Notes: generated by a model not told the origin, from the letters alone. A stretch of 64,000 nt of DNA from Actinomadura pelletieri DSM 43383 (GCF_003634705.1 NZ_RBWU01000002.1:1116001-1180000); one strand, 5' to 3'. Numbered from the stretch's first letter, positions 1 to 10,273 are shown. Numbers and translations: made by a program.

Positions 1-69
1 CAGACGGTCCTGGTGCTCGCGCAGCGCCTTCGCGATCGTCTCCGCGTGCGCGGGTCCCGCGTGACTCAT
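1..69 (-). CDS. Unrecognised protein, N-terminal 23 codons only
   Basis: An ATG on the minus strand at 69 opens a frame that runs off the left edge; the visible start reads MSHAGPAHAETIAKALREHQ. Its ATG overlaps the hemE stop as ATGA, which is the tight coupling seen in operons and the main reason to call it a gene. Too little is visible to name a family. It is likely co-transcribed with hemE. Confidence 0.5.
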   Translation of the reverse strand, partial: MSHAGPAHAETIAKALREHQDRL

Positions 70-1157
70 CGCTCCTCGTCCTCTCCGTCCTTCCCTTCCG
101 CGTCCGCTTCCTCGTGCGTGGCGGTGTCGGTGTCGCGGGGGAACTCGTGAACGAGATCCACGAGGCGGGCGACGTTGTCGGGTGGCGTGCCCGGCAGGAC
201 GCCGTGACCGAGGTTGAAGATGTGGGCGCCGCCGAGCCCGTCGCGCAGGACCTGGCGTCCGGCGGCGAGGACGGTCTCCCGGTCGGTGAGCATCACGGTC
301 GGGTCGAGGTTGCCCTGCAACGCCTTGCCCGGAAGCGCGGCGCGGCTCACGTCCAGGGGCTGCCGCCAGTCGACGCTGATGACCTCGGCGGGCAGCCGCG
401 CGATCTGCGGGTACAGGTGCGAGGCGCCGACGGCCAGGTAGATGCGGGGAACGCCGGTGTCGGCGAGTTCGTCGAGGACGCGCCGCGCGTACGGCATCCC
501 GAACGTCGCGTAGACCCGGCGGTCGTGGATGCCCGCCCAGCTGTCGAAGAGCTGCACCGCCCCGGCCCCGGCGGCGATCTGTTCCCGCAGGTACGCGGCC
601 GTGACGGCGGCGAGCTTGTCCAGCAGCCCGTGCGCGGCGAGCGGCTCCCGGCGCAGCCACGACCGGAACTCGGCGTAGTCGGCGGAACCGGCGCCCTGCA
701 CCGCGTACCCGGCGACGGTCAACGGGGCTCCCGCGAACCCGATCACCGGGACCGGAATCCGCTCGCGGACCAGCCGGATCGCCTCCCCGACGAAGGGCGC
801 CAGCTCGGCGCCCGGCGGAACGGCCAGCCGCGCGACGTCCTCGGCCGTACGGACCGGCGTCCGGATCACCGGCCCCGGCGCGAAGTCGACCGGCACGCCC
901 ATCGGCGGCAGCGGCGTCATGATGTCGCTGAAGATGATCGCGGCGTCCAGCGGGAACCGCCGCAGCGGCTGGACGGTCACCTCCGCGGCGATCTCGGGGG
1001 TGCGGCACATCTCCCAGAACGAGTGGCGCTCCTTCAACGCCCGGTACTCCGGCAGGTAGCGCCCGGCCTGCCGCATGAGCCAGATCGGCGCCCGCGGCGT
1101 GGACGCGCCGCGGGCCGCGTCCAGAAAGACGCTCGTCGCCTGTTCGGTGGTGGTCAC
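66..1157 (-). CDS. hemE: Uroporphyrinogen decarboxylase
   Basis: Decarboxylates the four acetate side chains of uroporphyrinogen III to give coproporphyrinogen III in the cytoplasm. The 363-aa length fits the family. The N-terminal signature RQAGRYLPEYR (around residue 30), the substrate-loop segment GFAGAPLTVAGYA (around 140) and the C-terminal FNLGHGVLP are all visible. The GTG start at 1157 is chosen because GGAGG lies six bases upstream. It diverges from hemACBG across about 240 bp, so the two halves of the heme pathway may share a control region. Its stop overlaps the start of the next minus-strand gene. An acidic tail of about 20 residues (EEADAEGKDGEDEE) after the conserved fold is unusual but not disruptive. 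Confidence 0.97.
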   Translation of the reverse strand: MTTTEQATSVFLDAARGASTPRAPIWLMRQAGRYLPEYRALKERHSFWEMCRTPEIAAEVTVQPLRRFPLDAAIIFSDIMTPLPPMGVPVDFAPGPVIRTPVRTAEDVARLAVPPGAELAPFVGEAIRLVRERIPVPVIGFAGAPLTVAGYAVQGAGSADYAEFRSWLRREPLAAHGLLDKLAAVTAAYLREQIAAGAGAVQLFDSWAGIHDRRVYATFGMPYARRVLDELADTGVPRIYLAVGASHLYPQIARLPAEVISVDWRQPLDVSRAALPGKALQGNLDPTVMLTDRETVLAAGRQVLRDGLGGAHIFNLGHGVLPGTPPDNVARLVDLVHEFPRDTDTATHEEADAEGKDGEDEER

Positions 1158-1399
1158 CCGGCCCTCCAGGAATTCCGTTGGATCGTCGCGACGCTAACAA
1201 GCGCGCCGATGCGGAATCCATACGGCGCATCGCATTACCGCACTTAGTCCCCTTTAGTACGGGGACCGCGGGCGACTACGGCGGTTACCTGGACGGCGCC
1301 GAAAACGCCGACCTACGTTCGGGTGGCCCCGCCCCGGTATTTCGCCGCTCCAGCGAACAGGGCGGCGGTCCAAGAAATGTGAGGCTGATTGAAGTCGTG

Positions 1400-2674
1400 A
1401 TGCGTATTCACAACATCGGGATCGATCACAGGACCGCGCCCATCGCGCTGCTCGAACGGTTGGTGATTCCACGGGCCCGGCTCCCCGAGGCGCTGCGGCG
1501 GATCTCCGCTCATCCGGCGATCGGGGAGGTCGTGCTCCTGACGACCTGCCACCGGCTGGAGGCGTACGTCGCCACCGACCGGCACAGCGAGGCCACCTGC
1601 CATGTCGTCGACGCCTTCGCCGAACTGGCGGACGTCCCCGCCCACGCGGTCTGGGAGTCGGCGTCGATCCGCCGCGAGACCGAGGCGGTCACGCACCTGT
1701 TCCGGGTCGCCTGCGGGCTGGAGTCCATGGCGGTGGGGGAGGAGCAGATCGTCGCGCAGGTGCGGGCGGCGCTGCGGAGCGCGCGGGCCGCGTCGACGGC
1801 GGGCCCGGTCCTGACGGTACTGACCGAGAGCGCGCTGCGGGTGAGCAAGCAGGCGCGCACCGAGACCAGGGTGGGGCAGGCGGGGGTGTCGCTCGTCCAC
1901 GCCGCCTTCGACGTCGCGGCCAGGGAGCACGGCGGCCTGGCGGGCCGCACCGCGCTGGTCGTCGGGACCGGGACGATGGGCGCGCTCGCGGCTCGGCTGC
2001 TGCGCGAACGGGGCGCCGGGGAGGTGCACGTCACCAGCCGGACGCCCGCCAACGCCGCGCGCCTCGCCGCGGAGATCGGCGGCACGGCCACGACGTCCGA
2101 CGCGTGGGACCCCGTGCTGGAACGGTGCGACCTCGTCGTCACCTCGACCGGGGCGCAGGGGCACGTGCTGGACGCCGACCGGCTCCGCGTCGCCCGGAAA
2201 GCGGCGGGCAACCGGCCGATGGTCGCCCTCGACCTGGCGATGCCGCGCGACATCGACCCCCTCTGCGCCGACGTCGAAGGCGTACGGCTCATCGACATCG
2301 AGGAACTCGGCCGCCTGCTCACCGGCCACGGCGCCGCGGGCGACCTCGCGCGGACCGAGGAGATCGTGACCGGGCAGGCGGCGGACTTCCTCGCCCGCCG
2401 CCTGGAGGCCACGGTCAAGCCCCTGATCGTCGCCCTGCGCGGCCGGGCCCGCGAGGTCGTGGACCAGGAGCTGGCCCGGCTCGCGCACCGGCTGCCCGAC
2501 ATGGCGGACCGGGAGCGCGCCGAGACCGTCGCCGCCGTCGACCGGATCGTCGGCAAGCTCCTGCACACCCCGATCGTCCGGGCGAAACAGCTGTCCACCA
2601 CGCCCGAGGGGCGCCTCTACCTGGAGGCGCTGTTCCGACTCTTCGACCTGGACGTCAGTGAGGCGAACGCATGA
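1400..2674 (+). CDS. hemA: Glutamyl-tRNA reductase
   Basis: First committed step of C5 heme synthesis: NADPH-dependent reduction of glutamyl-tRNA to glutamate-1-semialdehyde. The frame is open from 1178, but homology begins at MRIHNIGIDHRTAP, so ATG 1400 (424 aa) is preferred; GTG 1397 is also possible. The catalytic Cys lies in TTCHRLEAYV, where most family members have TCNR; the Asn-to-His change is noted. The segment CGLESMAVGEEQIVAQV follows, then a Rossmann stretch VVGTGTMGALAARLL and a C-terminal dimerisation helix region. The stop overlaps the hemC start (ATGA). No Rex-type palindrome was found upstream. Confidence 0.96.
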   Translation: MRIHNIGIDHRTAPIALLERLVIPRARLPEALRRISAHPAIGEVVLLTTCHRLEAYVATDRHSEATCHVVDAFAELADVPAHAVWESASIRRETEAVTHLFRVACGLESMAVGEEQIVAQVRAALRSARAASTAGPVLTVLTESALRVSKQARTETRVGQAGVSLVHAAFDVAAREHGGLAGRTALVVGTGTMGALAARLLRERGAGEVHVTSRTPANAARLAAEIGGTATTSDAWDPVLERCDLVVTSTGAQGHVLDADRLRVARKAAGNRPMVALDLAMPRDIDPLCADVEGVRLIDIEELGRLLTGHGAAGDLARTEEIVTGQAADFLARRLEATVKPLIVALRGRAREVVDQELARLAHRLPDMADRERAETVAAVDRIVGKLLHTPIVRAKQLSTTPEGRLYLEALFRLFDLDVSEANA

Positions 2675-3705
2675 CCAGCAACGACACCGCCAACCACACC
2701 GCGTTCGGCGACCGCCGCCCGCTGCTGCTCGGCACGCGCCGCAGCAAACTCGCGGTCGCGCAGGCCGGCTGGGTGGCCGACCGCGTCACCACCGCGACCG
2801 GACGTCCCGTCCGGCTGGTGACCCTGTCCACGGAGGGAGACGAGACGACCGCCCCGATCGAGCGGATCGGGTCGACGGGCGTGTTCGTCACGGCGCTGCG
2901 CCGCGCGCTGCTGGCGGACGAGGTCGACTTCGTCGTCCACTCCTACAAGGACCTGCCGACGGCGCCGGAGCCCGGCCTGTGCGTGGCGGCCGTCCCGGAA
3001 CGGGAGGACCCCCGTGACGCGCTCGCGGGTCCGGCCGGGCTGCCCGGCTCCCTTCCCGAACTGCGGGCGGGCGCCAGGATCGGCACCGGCTCGCCGCGCC
3101 GGGCCGCGCAGTTGCGCGCCTACGCCCCCCACCTGGACATCGTCCCGCTGCGGGGGAACGTCGACAGCCGGTTGCGCAAGACCGTCGACGGTGAACTGGA
3201 CGCGGTCGTCCTCGCCATGGCCGGGCTGTCACGGCTCGGCCGCCTGGACGACGTCGCCGCGCCGCTGTCCCCCGACGTGCTGCTGCCCGCCCCCAGCCAG
3301 GGCGCCCTCGCCATCGAGTGCCGGGCGGACGACCCGGGCACCGTCGCGCTCCTCGGCACCATCGACGACCCGCGTTCCCACCGGGTCGTGGCCGCCGAAC
3401 GCGCCTTTCTCACCGAACTCGCGGCCGGCTGCACCTCCCCGGTCGCCGCCCTCGCCGACCACACCGGCGCCGGGACGCTGCGCCTGGAGGGCCTGATCGC
3501 CGCCCCCGACGGTTCCGCCGTCGTGCGCCGTGCCGTCTCCGGTTCCGCCGCCGACCCCGGCGAGCTGGGCAGGAGCCTCGCCCGGACGCTCCTCGCGGAC
3601 GGCGGCGCGGAACTGCTCGCCCTTCCCGGCGAGGTCGCCGCCGATCCCCACGGCGACCCCCGCGCCCGACCCGTGCACGTCTCGCAACCGCTCGGCCGGA
3701 GATGA
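2671..3705 (+). CDS. hemC: Hydroxymethylbilane synthase (porphobilinogen deaminase)
   Basis: Polymerises four porphobilinogens into linear hydroxymethylbilane. Visible motifs are the N-terminal [11 protein letters not shown], the phosphate-binding [13 protein letters not shown] with [10 protein letters not shown] around residue 135-170, and the cofactor loop [11 protein letters not shown], whose Cys carries the dipyrromethane. The 344-aa length is slightly longer than the usual 310 because of a short polar tail. The ATG overlaps the hemA stop, showing translational coupling. In Streptomyces-type clusters hemD follows here, but this window passes directly to hemB after 34 bp. Confidence 0.97.
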   Translation: MTSNDTANHTAFGDRRPLLLGTRRSKLAVAQAGWVADRVTTATGRPVRLVTLSTEGDETTAPIERIGSTGVFVTALRRALLADEVDFVVHSYKDLPTAPEPGLCVAAVPEREDPRDALAGPAGLPGSLPELRAGARIGTGSPRRAAQLRAYAPHLDIVPLRGNVDSRLRKTVDGELDAVVLAMAGLSRLGRLDDVAAPLSPDVLLPAPSQGALAIECRADDPGTVALLGTIDDPRSHRVVAAERAFLTELAAGCTSPVAALADHTGAGTLRLEGLIAAPDGSAVVRRAVSGSAADPGELGRSLARTLLADGGAELLALPGEVAADPHGDPRARPVHVSQPLGRR

Positions 3706-3739
3706 CCGGCCGACGTCGACAGCGCTGGAGGACCGACAC

Positions 3740-4750
3740 ATGACCAGCCCACCGTCCCCGACCCCGTCCGAGTCCGTGACCCGTCCCCGCGTCAGGCCGA
3801 GGCGGCTGCGCCGGACCGCTCCGCTGCGCCGCCTGGTCGCCGAGACCCGGCTGTCGGCGGCCGACCTCGTCCTGCCGCTGTTCGTCAAGGAGGGGGTGAG
3901 CGCGCCCGTCCCGGTCGGCTCGATGCCCGGCGTCCTGCAGCACACGCGCGACTCGCTGCGCAAGGCCGCCCGTGAGGCCGTCGAGGCGGGAGTGGGCGGG
4001 CTGATGCTGTTCGCCGTCCCCGCGACCAAGGACCCCGTGGGTCGGGCGGCCACCGACTCCGACGGAATTCTGAACGTCGCCGTGGCCGACCTCGTCGCCG
4101 AGGTCGGGGACGCGACGACCGTGATGGCCGACCTGTGCCTGGACGAGTTCACCGACCACGGGCACTGCGGCGTCCTCACCGACGACGGGCACGTCGACAA
4201 CGACGCGACGCTGGACCACTACGCGCGGATGGCCGTCGCCCTCGCCGAGGCGGGCGCGCACATGGTCGGCCCGAGCGGCATGATGGACGGCCAGGTCGCC
4301 GCCATCCGCGCGGCCCTCGACGCGGCCGGGCACACGGACGTGTCGATCCTCGCCTACGCCGCCAAGTACGCCTCCGCGTTCTACGGGCCGTTCCGCGAGG
4401 CCGTCGACTCCTCCCTCACCGGGGACCGCAAGACCTACCAGATGGACCCGGCGAACGCCGCGGAGGCGCTGCGGGAGATCCGCCTCGACGTCGCCGAGGG
4501 CGCCGACATCGTCATGGTCAAACCCGCCATGGCGTACCTGGACGTCGTCCGCCGCGCCGCCGAGACCGTCGAGGTCCCCGTCGCCGCGTACCAGGTGTCC
4601 GGCGAGTACGCCATGATCGAGGCCGCCGCCGCCAACGGCTGGATCGAACGGGACCGCGCCATCACCGAGACGCTCACGTCCATCCGCCGGGCGGGCGCCT
4701 CGATCGTCCTCACCTACTGGGCCACCGAGGTCGCGAGGAGGCTGCCGTGA
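3740..4750 (+). CDS. hemB: Delta-aminolevulinic acid dehydratase (porphobilinogen synthase)
   Basis: Condenses two 5-aminolevulinates to porphobilinogen. ATG 3740 is chosen because GGAGG sits nine bases upstream and the family N-terminus ([18 protein letters not shown]) follows; the longer open frame upstream is hemC shadow. Length is 336 aa. The metal-site segment [14 protein letters not shown], the first Schiff-base Lys region [14 protein letters not shown] and the second active Lys in [11 protein letters not shown] are present. The stop overlaps the GTG of hemG (GTGA), so both are expected to be translated together. Confidence 0.97.
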   Translation: MTSPPSPTPSESVTRPRVRPRRLRRTAPLRRLVAETRLSAADLVLPLFVKEGVSAPVPVGSMPGVLQHTRDSLRKAAREAVEAGVGGLMLFAVPATKDPVGRAATDSDGILNVAVADLVAEVGDATTVMADLCLDEFTDHGHCGVLTDDGHVDNDATLDHYARMAVALAEAGAHMVGPSGMMDGQVAAIRAALDAAGHTDVSILAYAAKYASAFYGPFREAVDSSLTGDRKTYQMDPANAAEALREIRLDVAEGADIVMVKPAMAYLDVVRRAAETVEVPVAAYQVSGEYAMIEAAAANGWIERDRAITETLTSIRRAGASIVLTYWATEVARRLP

Positions 4751-6174
4751 CCGCTCCGAACGGATCCCACGACGTCGTCGTCATCGGCGGCGGGATCACC
4801 GGACTCACCGCCGCGTACCAGATCACCAAGCAGGCGCCGGGACGTTCCGTCGTCGTCCTGGAAAGCGCGGAACGGGTCGGCGGCATCGTCGGCTCCCGCC
4901 ACCAGCAGGGCTTCACGGTCGACACCGGCCCGCACGGCTTCGTCGTCTACGGCCCCGGCGGCGTCGGCGACCTCGCCGACGAACTGGATCTCGGGAACGA
5001 ACTGCTGCTCGCCACCGACGAGGCGCAGAAACTGTTGCTGCTCCGCAACGACGCGGAACTCCTCACGCTGCCGACCACACCGCGCGAGTTCCTGCGCAGC
5101 CCGCTGCTGTCGGCGCGCGGCAAGCTGCGGGTGGCCCTCGAACCGTTGGTCCGGCGGGACCTGCGCGAGGAACCGGTGTACGAGTTCACCGCGCGGCGCT
5201 TCGGGTGGGAGCTGGCCCGGACGCTCGCCGTCCCCGCGGTCCTCGGCGTCACCGGCGGCGACGCGCGGCGGCTCAGCATCGACGCCAAGTTCGCCTACGT
5301 CCGCTACCTGGAGGAACGGTACGGCAGCATCCTGCTCGGCGCGCTGCGCGTCCAGTTGCGCGGGACGCAGACCGGGCGGTTCTACATTCCGCGGCTGCCC
5401 AAGTTCGGCGAGTTCGGCATGCGGCTCCACACCTTCCGCGGCCACGGCATGCAACGGCTGATCGACGCGCTGGAGAAGGCGCTCGCCGGGCAGATCCGCC
5501 TCGGCACCCGGGCGGAGCGGCTGGAACGCGGGACGGCGGCGGACGGTCGCCGCTGGAAGATCGCCCTGGAGGACGGCACCGCACTGGAAGCCGACCACGT
5601 CATCCTGGCGCTGCCCTCGTACACGACCGCCGGGTTCCTCGAACCGCACCTGCCGGACGCGGCGTCCGCGCTGGCGTCCGTCCCGCATCCGGACGTGCGC
5701 GTCGTCGCGCTGGCCTACCGGCGCGCCGACGTCCGGCGCGAACCCGAGGGCATCGGGTTCCTGACGATCCCCACCGACCGGACCCGCATCCTCGCCACCA
5801 TCCACACCTCCACGATCTTCCCCGAGCAGGCGCCCGAGGACATGGTCCTGATCCGCACGCTCGCCGGCGGCGTCCAGGACCCGGCGTTCTCCTCGCTGTC
5901 GTCGGACGAGGCCGTCCGCATGGTGCACCAGGACCTGGTCCACATCTTCGGCGTCCACGGCGAGCCGGTGTTCGCCTTCGACCACCTGTGGCGCCGCGCC
6001 ATCCCCGAGTACCCACTCGGGCACCGCGACCGGATCGCGGACGTGCTGCGCGACGTCGCCGGGAGCGGCGGGCTGCATGTGGCCGGGAACACCTACCACG
6101 GCGTGGGTATCAACGACTGTGTCCGCGACGCGCGCCGTGTCGCCGCGGACGTCGCCGGAGAGTTGACCGGCTGA
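4747..6174 (+). CDS. hemG: Coproporphyrinogen III / protoporphyrinogen oxidase, FAD-dependent
   Basis: FAD-dependent oxidase of the HemY/CgoX family. In actinobacteria this family normally oxidises coproporphyrinogen III to coproporphyrin III in the coproporphyrin branch (family knowledge). The N-terminal dinucleotide-binding motif [15 protein letters not shown] starts at residue 11, [20 protein letters not shown] follows, and the C-terminal FAD motif [17 protein letters not shown] closes the 475-aa protein. GTG 4747 overlaps the hemB stop; the open frame upstream of it is a hemB shadow. No hemQ or ferrochelatase lies in the window, so the pathway end is encoded elsewhere. Confidence 0.93.
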   Translation: MTAPNGSHDVVVIGGGITGLTAAYQITKQAPGRSVVVLESAERVGGIVGSRHQQGFTVDTGPHGFVVYGPGGVGDLADELDLGNELLLATDEAQKLLLLRNDAELLTLPTTPREFLRSPLLSARGKLRVALEPLVRRDLREEPVYEFTARRFGWELARTLAVPAVLGVTGGDARRLSIDAKFAYVRYLEERYGSILLGALRVQLRGTQTGRFYIPRLPKFGEFGMRLHTFRGHGMQRLIDALEKALAGQIRLGTRAERLERGTAADGRRWKIALEDGTALEADHVILALPSYTTAGFLEPHLPDAASALASVPHPDVRVVALAYRRADVRREPEGIGFLTIPTDRTRILATIHTSTIFPEQAPEDMVLIRTLAGGVQDPAFSSLSSDEAVRMVHQDLVHIFGVHGEPVFAFDHLWRRAIPEYPLGHRDRIADVLRDVAGSGGLHVAGNTYHGVGINDCVRDARRVAADVAGELTG

Positions 6175-6198
6175 CGAACCGTGTCCGGGAGGGCAGCA

Positions 6199-7836
6199 GT
6201 GTCGCGACCTCGCCCCGCTCACCGGTGGCTGTGCCTGGCCACGCTCAGCGTCGGCATCTCGTTGATCATGGTGGACGGCACGATCGTCAATGTCGCGCTG
6301 CCCACCCTGATCACCGACCTGCGGATCACCGCGACCGAGGCCGAATGGGTCAACGCCGGATACATGCTGGTGTTCGCGGCCCTGCTGCTTCCGGCCGGAC
6401 GGCTCGGCGACGTCCTCGGGCACCGCCGCCTCTTCGGCCTCGGCGTGGTGACGTTCGTCGTGGCCAGCGCCCTCGCCGGGCTGGCCCAGGGCGGAGCGAC
6501 CCTGCTCACCGCGCGCCTCCTGCAGGGCGTCGGCGCGGCGATGATCCTGCCCGCCACCCTCTCCACGATCAACACCGCCTTCCGCGGCCGGGACCGGGCC
6601 ATGGCCTTCGGGGTGTGGGGCGCGGCCATCGGCGCCACCGTGGCGATCGGCCCGGTCCTCGGCGGCTGGCTCACCGACGCCTTCGGCTGGCGCTGGATCT
6701 TCGTCGTCAATGTGCCGCTCGGGCTGCTGGTCCTGGCGGGCACCGCGCTGTGGGTGCCGGAGAGCCGCGACCGCACGGCGGCGCTGCGCACCGGCGTCGT
6801 GGGCACGCTGTCGGCGAGCGCCGGTTTCGCGGCCCTGGTCCTCGTGCTGATCGAGGGGCAGCGGTACGGCTGGTGGACGCCGACGCGTCCCTTCGAGGCC
6901 GGTTCCTTCACCTGGCCGTTCGACGCCGTCTCGCCCATCCCGCCGGTCGCGGCGCTGGGCGTGCTGCTCATCGGCGTGTTCGTCGTCGCGACCCGGCGGC
7001 GGCGCCGGCGCGGTGACCCGGTGCTGCTGGACGTGACGTTGTTCGCCATTCCGAGTTTCCGTATCGGCAACGTCGCGATCGCCATCGTGGGTCTCGCCGA
7101 GTTCGGGCTGGTGTTCGTCCTGCCGCTGTACCTCCAGGCCGCCCTCGGGCTGAGCCCGTTACGCGCCGGGGTGATCATCCTCGCGCTCGCCCTGGGATCG
7201 TTGCTCGCCGGGCCCGGCGCCGGGCCGCTCACCCAGCGGTACGGCCCCCGCAGGGTCGTGCTGGCCGGGCTGCTCCTGGAGACGGTCGCGATCGCGGCCA
7301 TCGGCGTCGTGATGAGCCCGTCCGGCAACCTGTGGCCGATGGCGCTGCTGCTGTTCGTCTACGGCGTGGGCGTCGGTCTGGCCAGCGCCCAGCTGTCGAA
7401 CATCGTGCTGGCCGACGTTCCCGTCGAACGCTCCGGGCAGGCGTCCGGAGCGCAGAACACCACCCGGCTGCTCGGGTCCGCGCTGGGCATCGCCGTGCTC
7501 GGCACCGTCCTGGTCTCCCTGCTCGGCACCAACGTCGACGACCGGCTCCGCGCGATGGAGAACCTGCCGCCACAGACGCGGGAGGCCGTGTCGGCGTCCG
7601 TGCGCGACAGCCTCGGCGCCACGATCCCGGACCTTCGGGACGCTCCCGAGACCGCCCCGGCCGCCGTCGAGGCCGAGCGCGCGCTCACCCGGGCGGCCCG
7701 GACGGTCACGTTCCTGACGGCGCTGTTCATGCTCGCCGGGTTTCTGCTGAGCCTGCGGCTGCCCCGCGACGCCGGACTCCGCGGACACGCGGGGAAGGCG
7801 CCGGGGGGCACGCTCGAAAAGACCGCCGAACACTGA
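6199..7836 (+). CDS. DHA2-type MFS drug exporter
   Basis: Proton-coupled multidrug efflux protein of the 14-helix EmrB/QacA group, in the cytoplasmic membrane. The first helix carries the DHA2 signature (MVDGTIVNVALPTL), followed by motif-A-like GRLGDVLGHRR and motif C in helix 5 (GATVAIGPVLGGWL). Length 545 aa fits the family. GTG 6199 is chosen over GTG 6181 because GGGAGG sits six bases before it. It lies 24 bp after hemG and converges on hemL with 10 bp between them, so it is probably read from the hem transcript. Whether it exports porphyrins or unrelated drugs cannot be told. Confidence 0.92.
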   Translation: MSRPRPAHRWLCLATLSVGISLIMVDGTIVNVALPTLITDLRITATEAEWVNAGYMLVFAALLLPAGRLGDVLGHRRLFGLGVVTFVVASALAGLAQGGATLLTARLLQGVGAAMILPATLSTINTAFRGRDRAMAFGVWGAAIGATVAIGPVLGGWLTDAFGWRWIFVVNVPLGLLVLAGTALWVPESRDRTAALRTGVVGTLSASAGFAALVLVLIEGQRYGWWTPTRPFEAGSFTWPFDAVSPIPPVAALGVLLIGVFVVATRRRRRRGDPVLLDVTLFAIPSFRIGNVAIAIVGLAEFGLVFVLPLYLQAALGLSPLRAGVIILALALGSLLAGPGAGPLTQRYGPRRVVLAGLLLETVAIAAIGVVMSPSGNLWPMALLLFVYGVGVGLASAQLSNIVLADVPVERSGQASGAQNTTRLLGSALGIAVLGTVLVSLLGTNVDDRLRAMENLPPQTREAVSASVRDSLGATIPDLRDAPETAPAAVEAERALTRAARTVTFLTALFMLAGFLLSLRLPRDAGLRGHAGKAPGGTLEKTAEH

Positions 7837-7846
7837 CTTGGCAAGG

Positions 7847-9139
7847 TCATGCAGTCTGCGCCGCCGCGCGGGCCGCGTGCGGCAGGGCGTCGACCACCCG
7901 CTCCAGCGCGGCGTCGTCGTGCGCGGCCGACACGAACCACGCCTCGAAGCTCGACGGCGGCAGGTACACGCCGCGTTCGAGGGCGGCGTGGAAGAAGGCC
8001 GCGTACCGTGCCGTGTCCTGCGCCCGCGCGTCGTCGTAGTCGTGGACGTCCGCGTCGCGGAAGAACACCGAGAACAGGTTGCCGCCCCGCTGGACGCGGT
8101 GCGGGACGCCCTCCTTGTCCAGGGCCTCGGTCACGGCGGACGCCAAGGTCGCCGAGGCCCGGTCCAGGTGGGCGTAGACGTCGGGGGTGGCGTGCCGCAG
8201 CGTCATCAGCCCCGCCACGGTCGCCAGCGGATTCCCCGCCAGGGTCCCCGCCTGGTAGACGGGCCCGGCGGGCGCCACGGCGTCCATCAGGTCGGCGCGG
8301 CCGCCGAACGCGGCGGCCGGGAGCGCGCCGCCCATGACCTTCCCGAAGGTCATCAGGTCGGCGTCGACCGGGTCCAGGCCGTGCCAGCCGGACGGCGACA
8401 CCCGGAAGCCCGTCAGCACCTCGTCCATGACGAGCAGGGCGCCGTCGCGGCGGCACAGGTCACGCAGCAGCGCGTTGAACCCGGGCCGTGGCGGCACCAC
8501 GCCCATGTTCGCCGGGCACGCCTCCGTGATCACGCATGCGATCTCGCCCGGGTACCGGGCGAAGGCCTCCGTCACCGTCGCCTCGTCGTTGTAGGGCAGG
8601 ACGATCGTGCCCGCCGCGGCCGCCGCCGGGACGCCCGGCGAGTCGGGCAGCCCGAAGGTCGCGACCCCGGAGCCCGCCGCGGCCAGCAGCCCGTCGGAGT
8701 GGCCGTGGTAGCAGCCCGCGAACTTCACCAGCCTGGCCCGGCCGGTGACGCCCCGGGCCAGCCGGATCGCCGACATCGTCGCCTCGGTCCCCGAGCCGAC
8801 GAGCCGGACCTTCTCCACGGGGGTACGCCGCACGATCGCCTCGGCCAGCTCGACCTCCTCGCCGGTCGGCGCGCCGTACGACGTCCCCCACAGCGCGGTG
8901 TTGCGCACCGCCTCCACGATTACCGGATGGGCGTGCCCGAGCAGCGCCGCGCCCCAGGAGCAGACCAGGTCGACGTACTCGTTCCCGTCGACGTCCACCA
9001 GGTACGGTCCGCGCCCGGAGGCGACGAACCGCGGGACGCCGCCGACCGCTCCGAACGCCCGGACCGGGGAGTTGACCCCGCCGGGGATCACCCGCCGCGC
9101 GCGGTCCCACAACCTCTCCGAACACTCCGTCCGGCTCAT
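7847..9139 (-). CDS. hemL: Glutamate-1-semialdehyde 2,1-aminomutase
   Basis: PLP-dependent transfer of the amino group within glutamate-1-semialdehyde to give 5-aminolevulinate, the step after HemA. The 430-aa protein starts at ATG 9139 with GGGAGAG upstream; the longer open frame is not conserved. It begins with the family N-terminus [17 protein letters not shown], contains [15 protein letters not shown] and [15 protein letters not shown], the DEVLTGFRV aspartate segment and the PLP lysine in [18 protein letters not shown]. It is convergent with the exporter and separated from the other hem genes, the usual actinobacterial arrangement. Confidence 0.97.
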   Translation of the reverse strand: MSRTECSERLWDRARRVIPGGVNSPVRAFGAVGGVPRFVASGRGPYLVDVDGNEYVDLVCSWGAALLGHAHPVIVEAVRNTALWGTSYGAPTGEEVELAEAIVRRTPVEKVRLVGSGTEATMSAIRLARGVTGRARLVKFAGCYHGHSDGLLAAAGSGVATFGLPDSPGVPAAAAAGTIVLPYNDEATVTEAFARYPGEIACVITEACPANMGVVPPRPGFNALLRDLCRRDGALLVMDEVLTGFRVSPSGWHGLDPVDADLMTFGKVMGGALPAAAFGGRADLMDAVAPAGPVYQAGTLAGNPLATVAGLMTLRHATPDVYAHLDRASATLASAVTEALDKEGVPHRVQRGGNLFSVFFRDADVHDYDDARAQDTARYAAFFHAALERGVYLPPSSFEAWFVSAAHDDAALERVVDALPHAARAAAQTA

Positions 9140-9158
9140 CGCGTCTCTCCCGTCCGTC

Positions 9159-9794
9159 CTACTCGTCGGCGTCCGCGACCTTGACCGTGCCGGGCGGCGT
9201 CCGGTACCAGTCGTGGACATCGGAGATCTCGGCGATATGACCCTTGACGACCTCGCCGGGCCGCTCCTCCTCGCCCACGGCGAGCACGAACCGCGCGGGC
9301 ACCGGACCGGTGATCTCCATCGTGTAGGTGCCCTGCTCGGCCGACATGCGCCCGACGCTGTAGCTGATGTACGACGTGTCGGTGTACGGCTCGTCGAACA
9401 CCTCACTGCGGTTGGCGGTGAACATCTGCGTCTCCCCGGACGGCGACACCAGCGTGAGCGTGGGCAGCCGCTCCGGCGGGACGTCGGTCTCGGGCGGGAG
9501 CTTCGGAATGAGCATCTCCACGTAGAGGACGTCGTCCTTTTCCAGGTCGGCCTGGACGGCGCGCTTCTCACCGGGCTCGTCGATGACCCCGTAGAAGGCG
9601 AAGGACACCTTTCCGTCCGGGAGCTTCGGCGCGGCGAGCGCGTCCTTGTTGAGGCTGGTCAGCACCACCGGCAGATGGGCGGCGAGGACGCCGCCGCGCA
9701 CATCGCCCGCGGCGGCGACCAGGGCCCCGAATCCGGCGACGGCCGCCTGCGCCCACCAGCCCAGCCGACGGGGGATGGTCAGTTCGAACTTCAT
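9159..9794 (-). CDS. Unrecognised protein with one N-terminal membrane helix
   Basis: 211 aa. ATG 9794 is preceded by GGAGGAG and overlaps the stop of the upstream gene (ATGA). A basic N-terminus (TIPRRLGWW) precedes a hydrophobic, Ala/Val-rich helix at about residues 13-40. The remaining 170 residues are polar and beta-rich with many Asp/Glu and no Cys ([27 protein letters not shown]). This suggests a membrane-anchored domain with its bulk outside the cytoplasm, or a signal-anchored sensor (inference). It is last in a three-gene operon with a dead-transposase protein and a Cys-bearing small protein. No family is recognised. Confidence 0.75.
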   Translation of the reverse strand: MKFELTIPRRLGWWAQAAVAGFGALVAAAGDVRGGVLAAHLPVVLTSLNKDALAAPKLPDGKVSFAFYGVIDEPGEKRAVQADLEKDDVLYVEMLIPKLPPETDVPPERLPTLTLVSPSGETQMFTANRSEVFDEPYTDTSYISYSVGRMSAEQGTYTMEITGPVPARFVLAVGEEERPGEVVKGHIAEISDVHDWYRTPPGTVKVADADE

Positions 9795-10273
9795 GATGTC
9801 TCCTCCAGATCGGGGGTGTCGCGGGAGTAGCGGAAGACACAGACCCGGGCGCCCTCGGCCCGCCGCGCCAGCGCGCGGACGCGCAGTCGCGGGAACGCCC
9901 GCCGGGTGGCCTCCAGTTCGAGGTCGCACAGCAGGGGTTCGGTCTCCGCCGCGGCGAGGCCCAGTTCCTCGGCGGCGGTCACACAGGTGCAGGTCAACGC
10001 GATCTCGATGGCCGCGTCCTCGTCGGGGCGGGAGTCGTCGACGACCTCGTGGACCAGGCCGGCGGCCGCCAGCCAGGGCAGGGCGCGGGCCATGCCCTCG
10101 GCGAGCGAACCGGCCGCCACTGCGGGGCCGAGCCGGGCCGCCTGTTTCTCGGGCAGACCGTCCAGCATCGCCTCCCGGGCCCGCTCCGGGCCCTGTTCGG
10201 CGCGCAGTTCGAGGTGGCGGCGCAGCTGGTCGCAGAGCCCGCGCCGGAGTCTCGGGTCGGTGATCTCAGGCAA
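9791..10273 (-). CDS. Small V4R / ATC-hydrolase-like protein (tentative)
   Basis: 160 aa with a helical N-terminal half. The C-terminal half holds spaced cysteines in TCTCVTAAEELG, EPLLCDLELE and ARVCVFRY. The order (Cys pair, then Cys-Asp, then Cys-x-Phe-Arg) resembles V4R-like and L-2-amino-thiazoline-4-carboxylate hydrolase-like small-molecule-binding folds; this is a pattern judgement only. The TTG start at 10273 overlaps the preceding gene's stop by eight bases and has AGAGGGG upstream. Its stop overlaps the next ATG, so all three genes are coupled. It could be a redox- or ligand-sensing partner of the transposase-like protein. Confidence 0.75.
   Translation of the reverse strand: MPEITDPRLRRGLCDQLRRHLELRAEQGPERAREAMLDGLPEKQAARLGPAVAAGSLAEGMARALPWLAAAGLVHEVVDDSRPDEDAAIEIALTCTCVTAAEELGLAAAETEPLLCDLELEATRRAFPRLRVRALARRAEGARVCVFRYSRDTPDLEETS

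Noticed and set aside
1158..1399. Rex or other redox operator between hemE and hemA
   Set aside because: No TGTGAAC-N4-TTCACA-type palindrome was found on reading.
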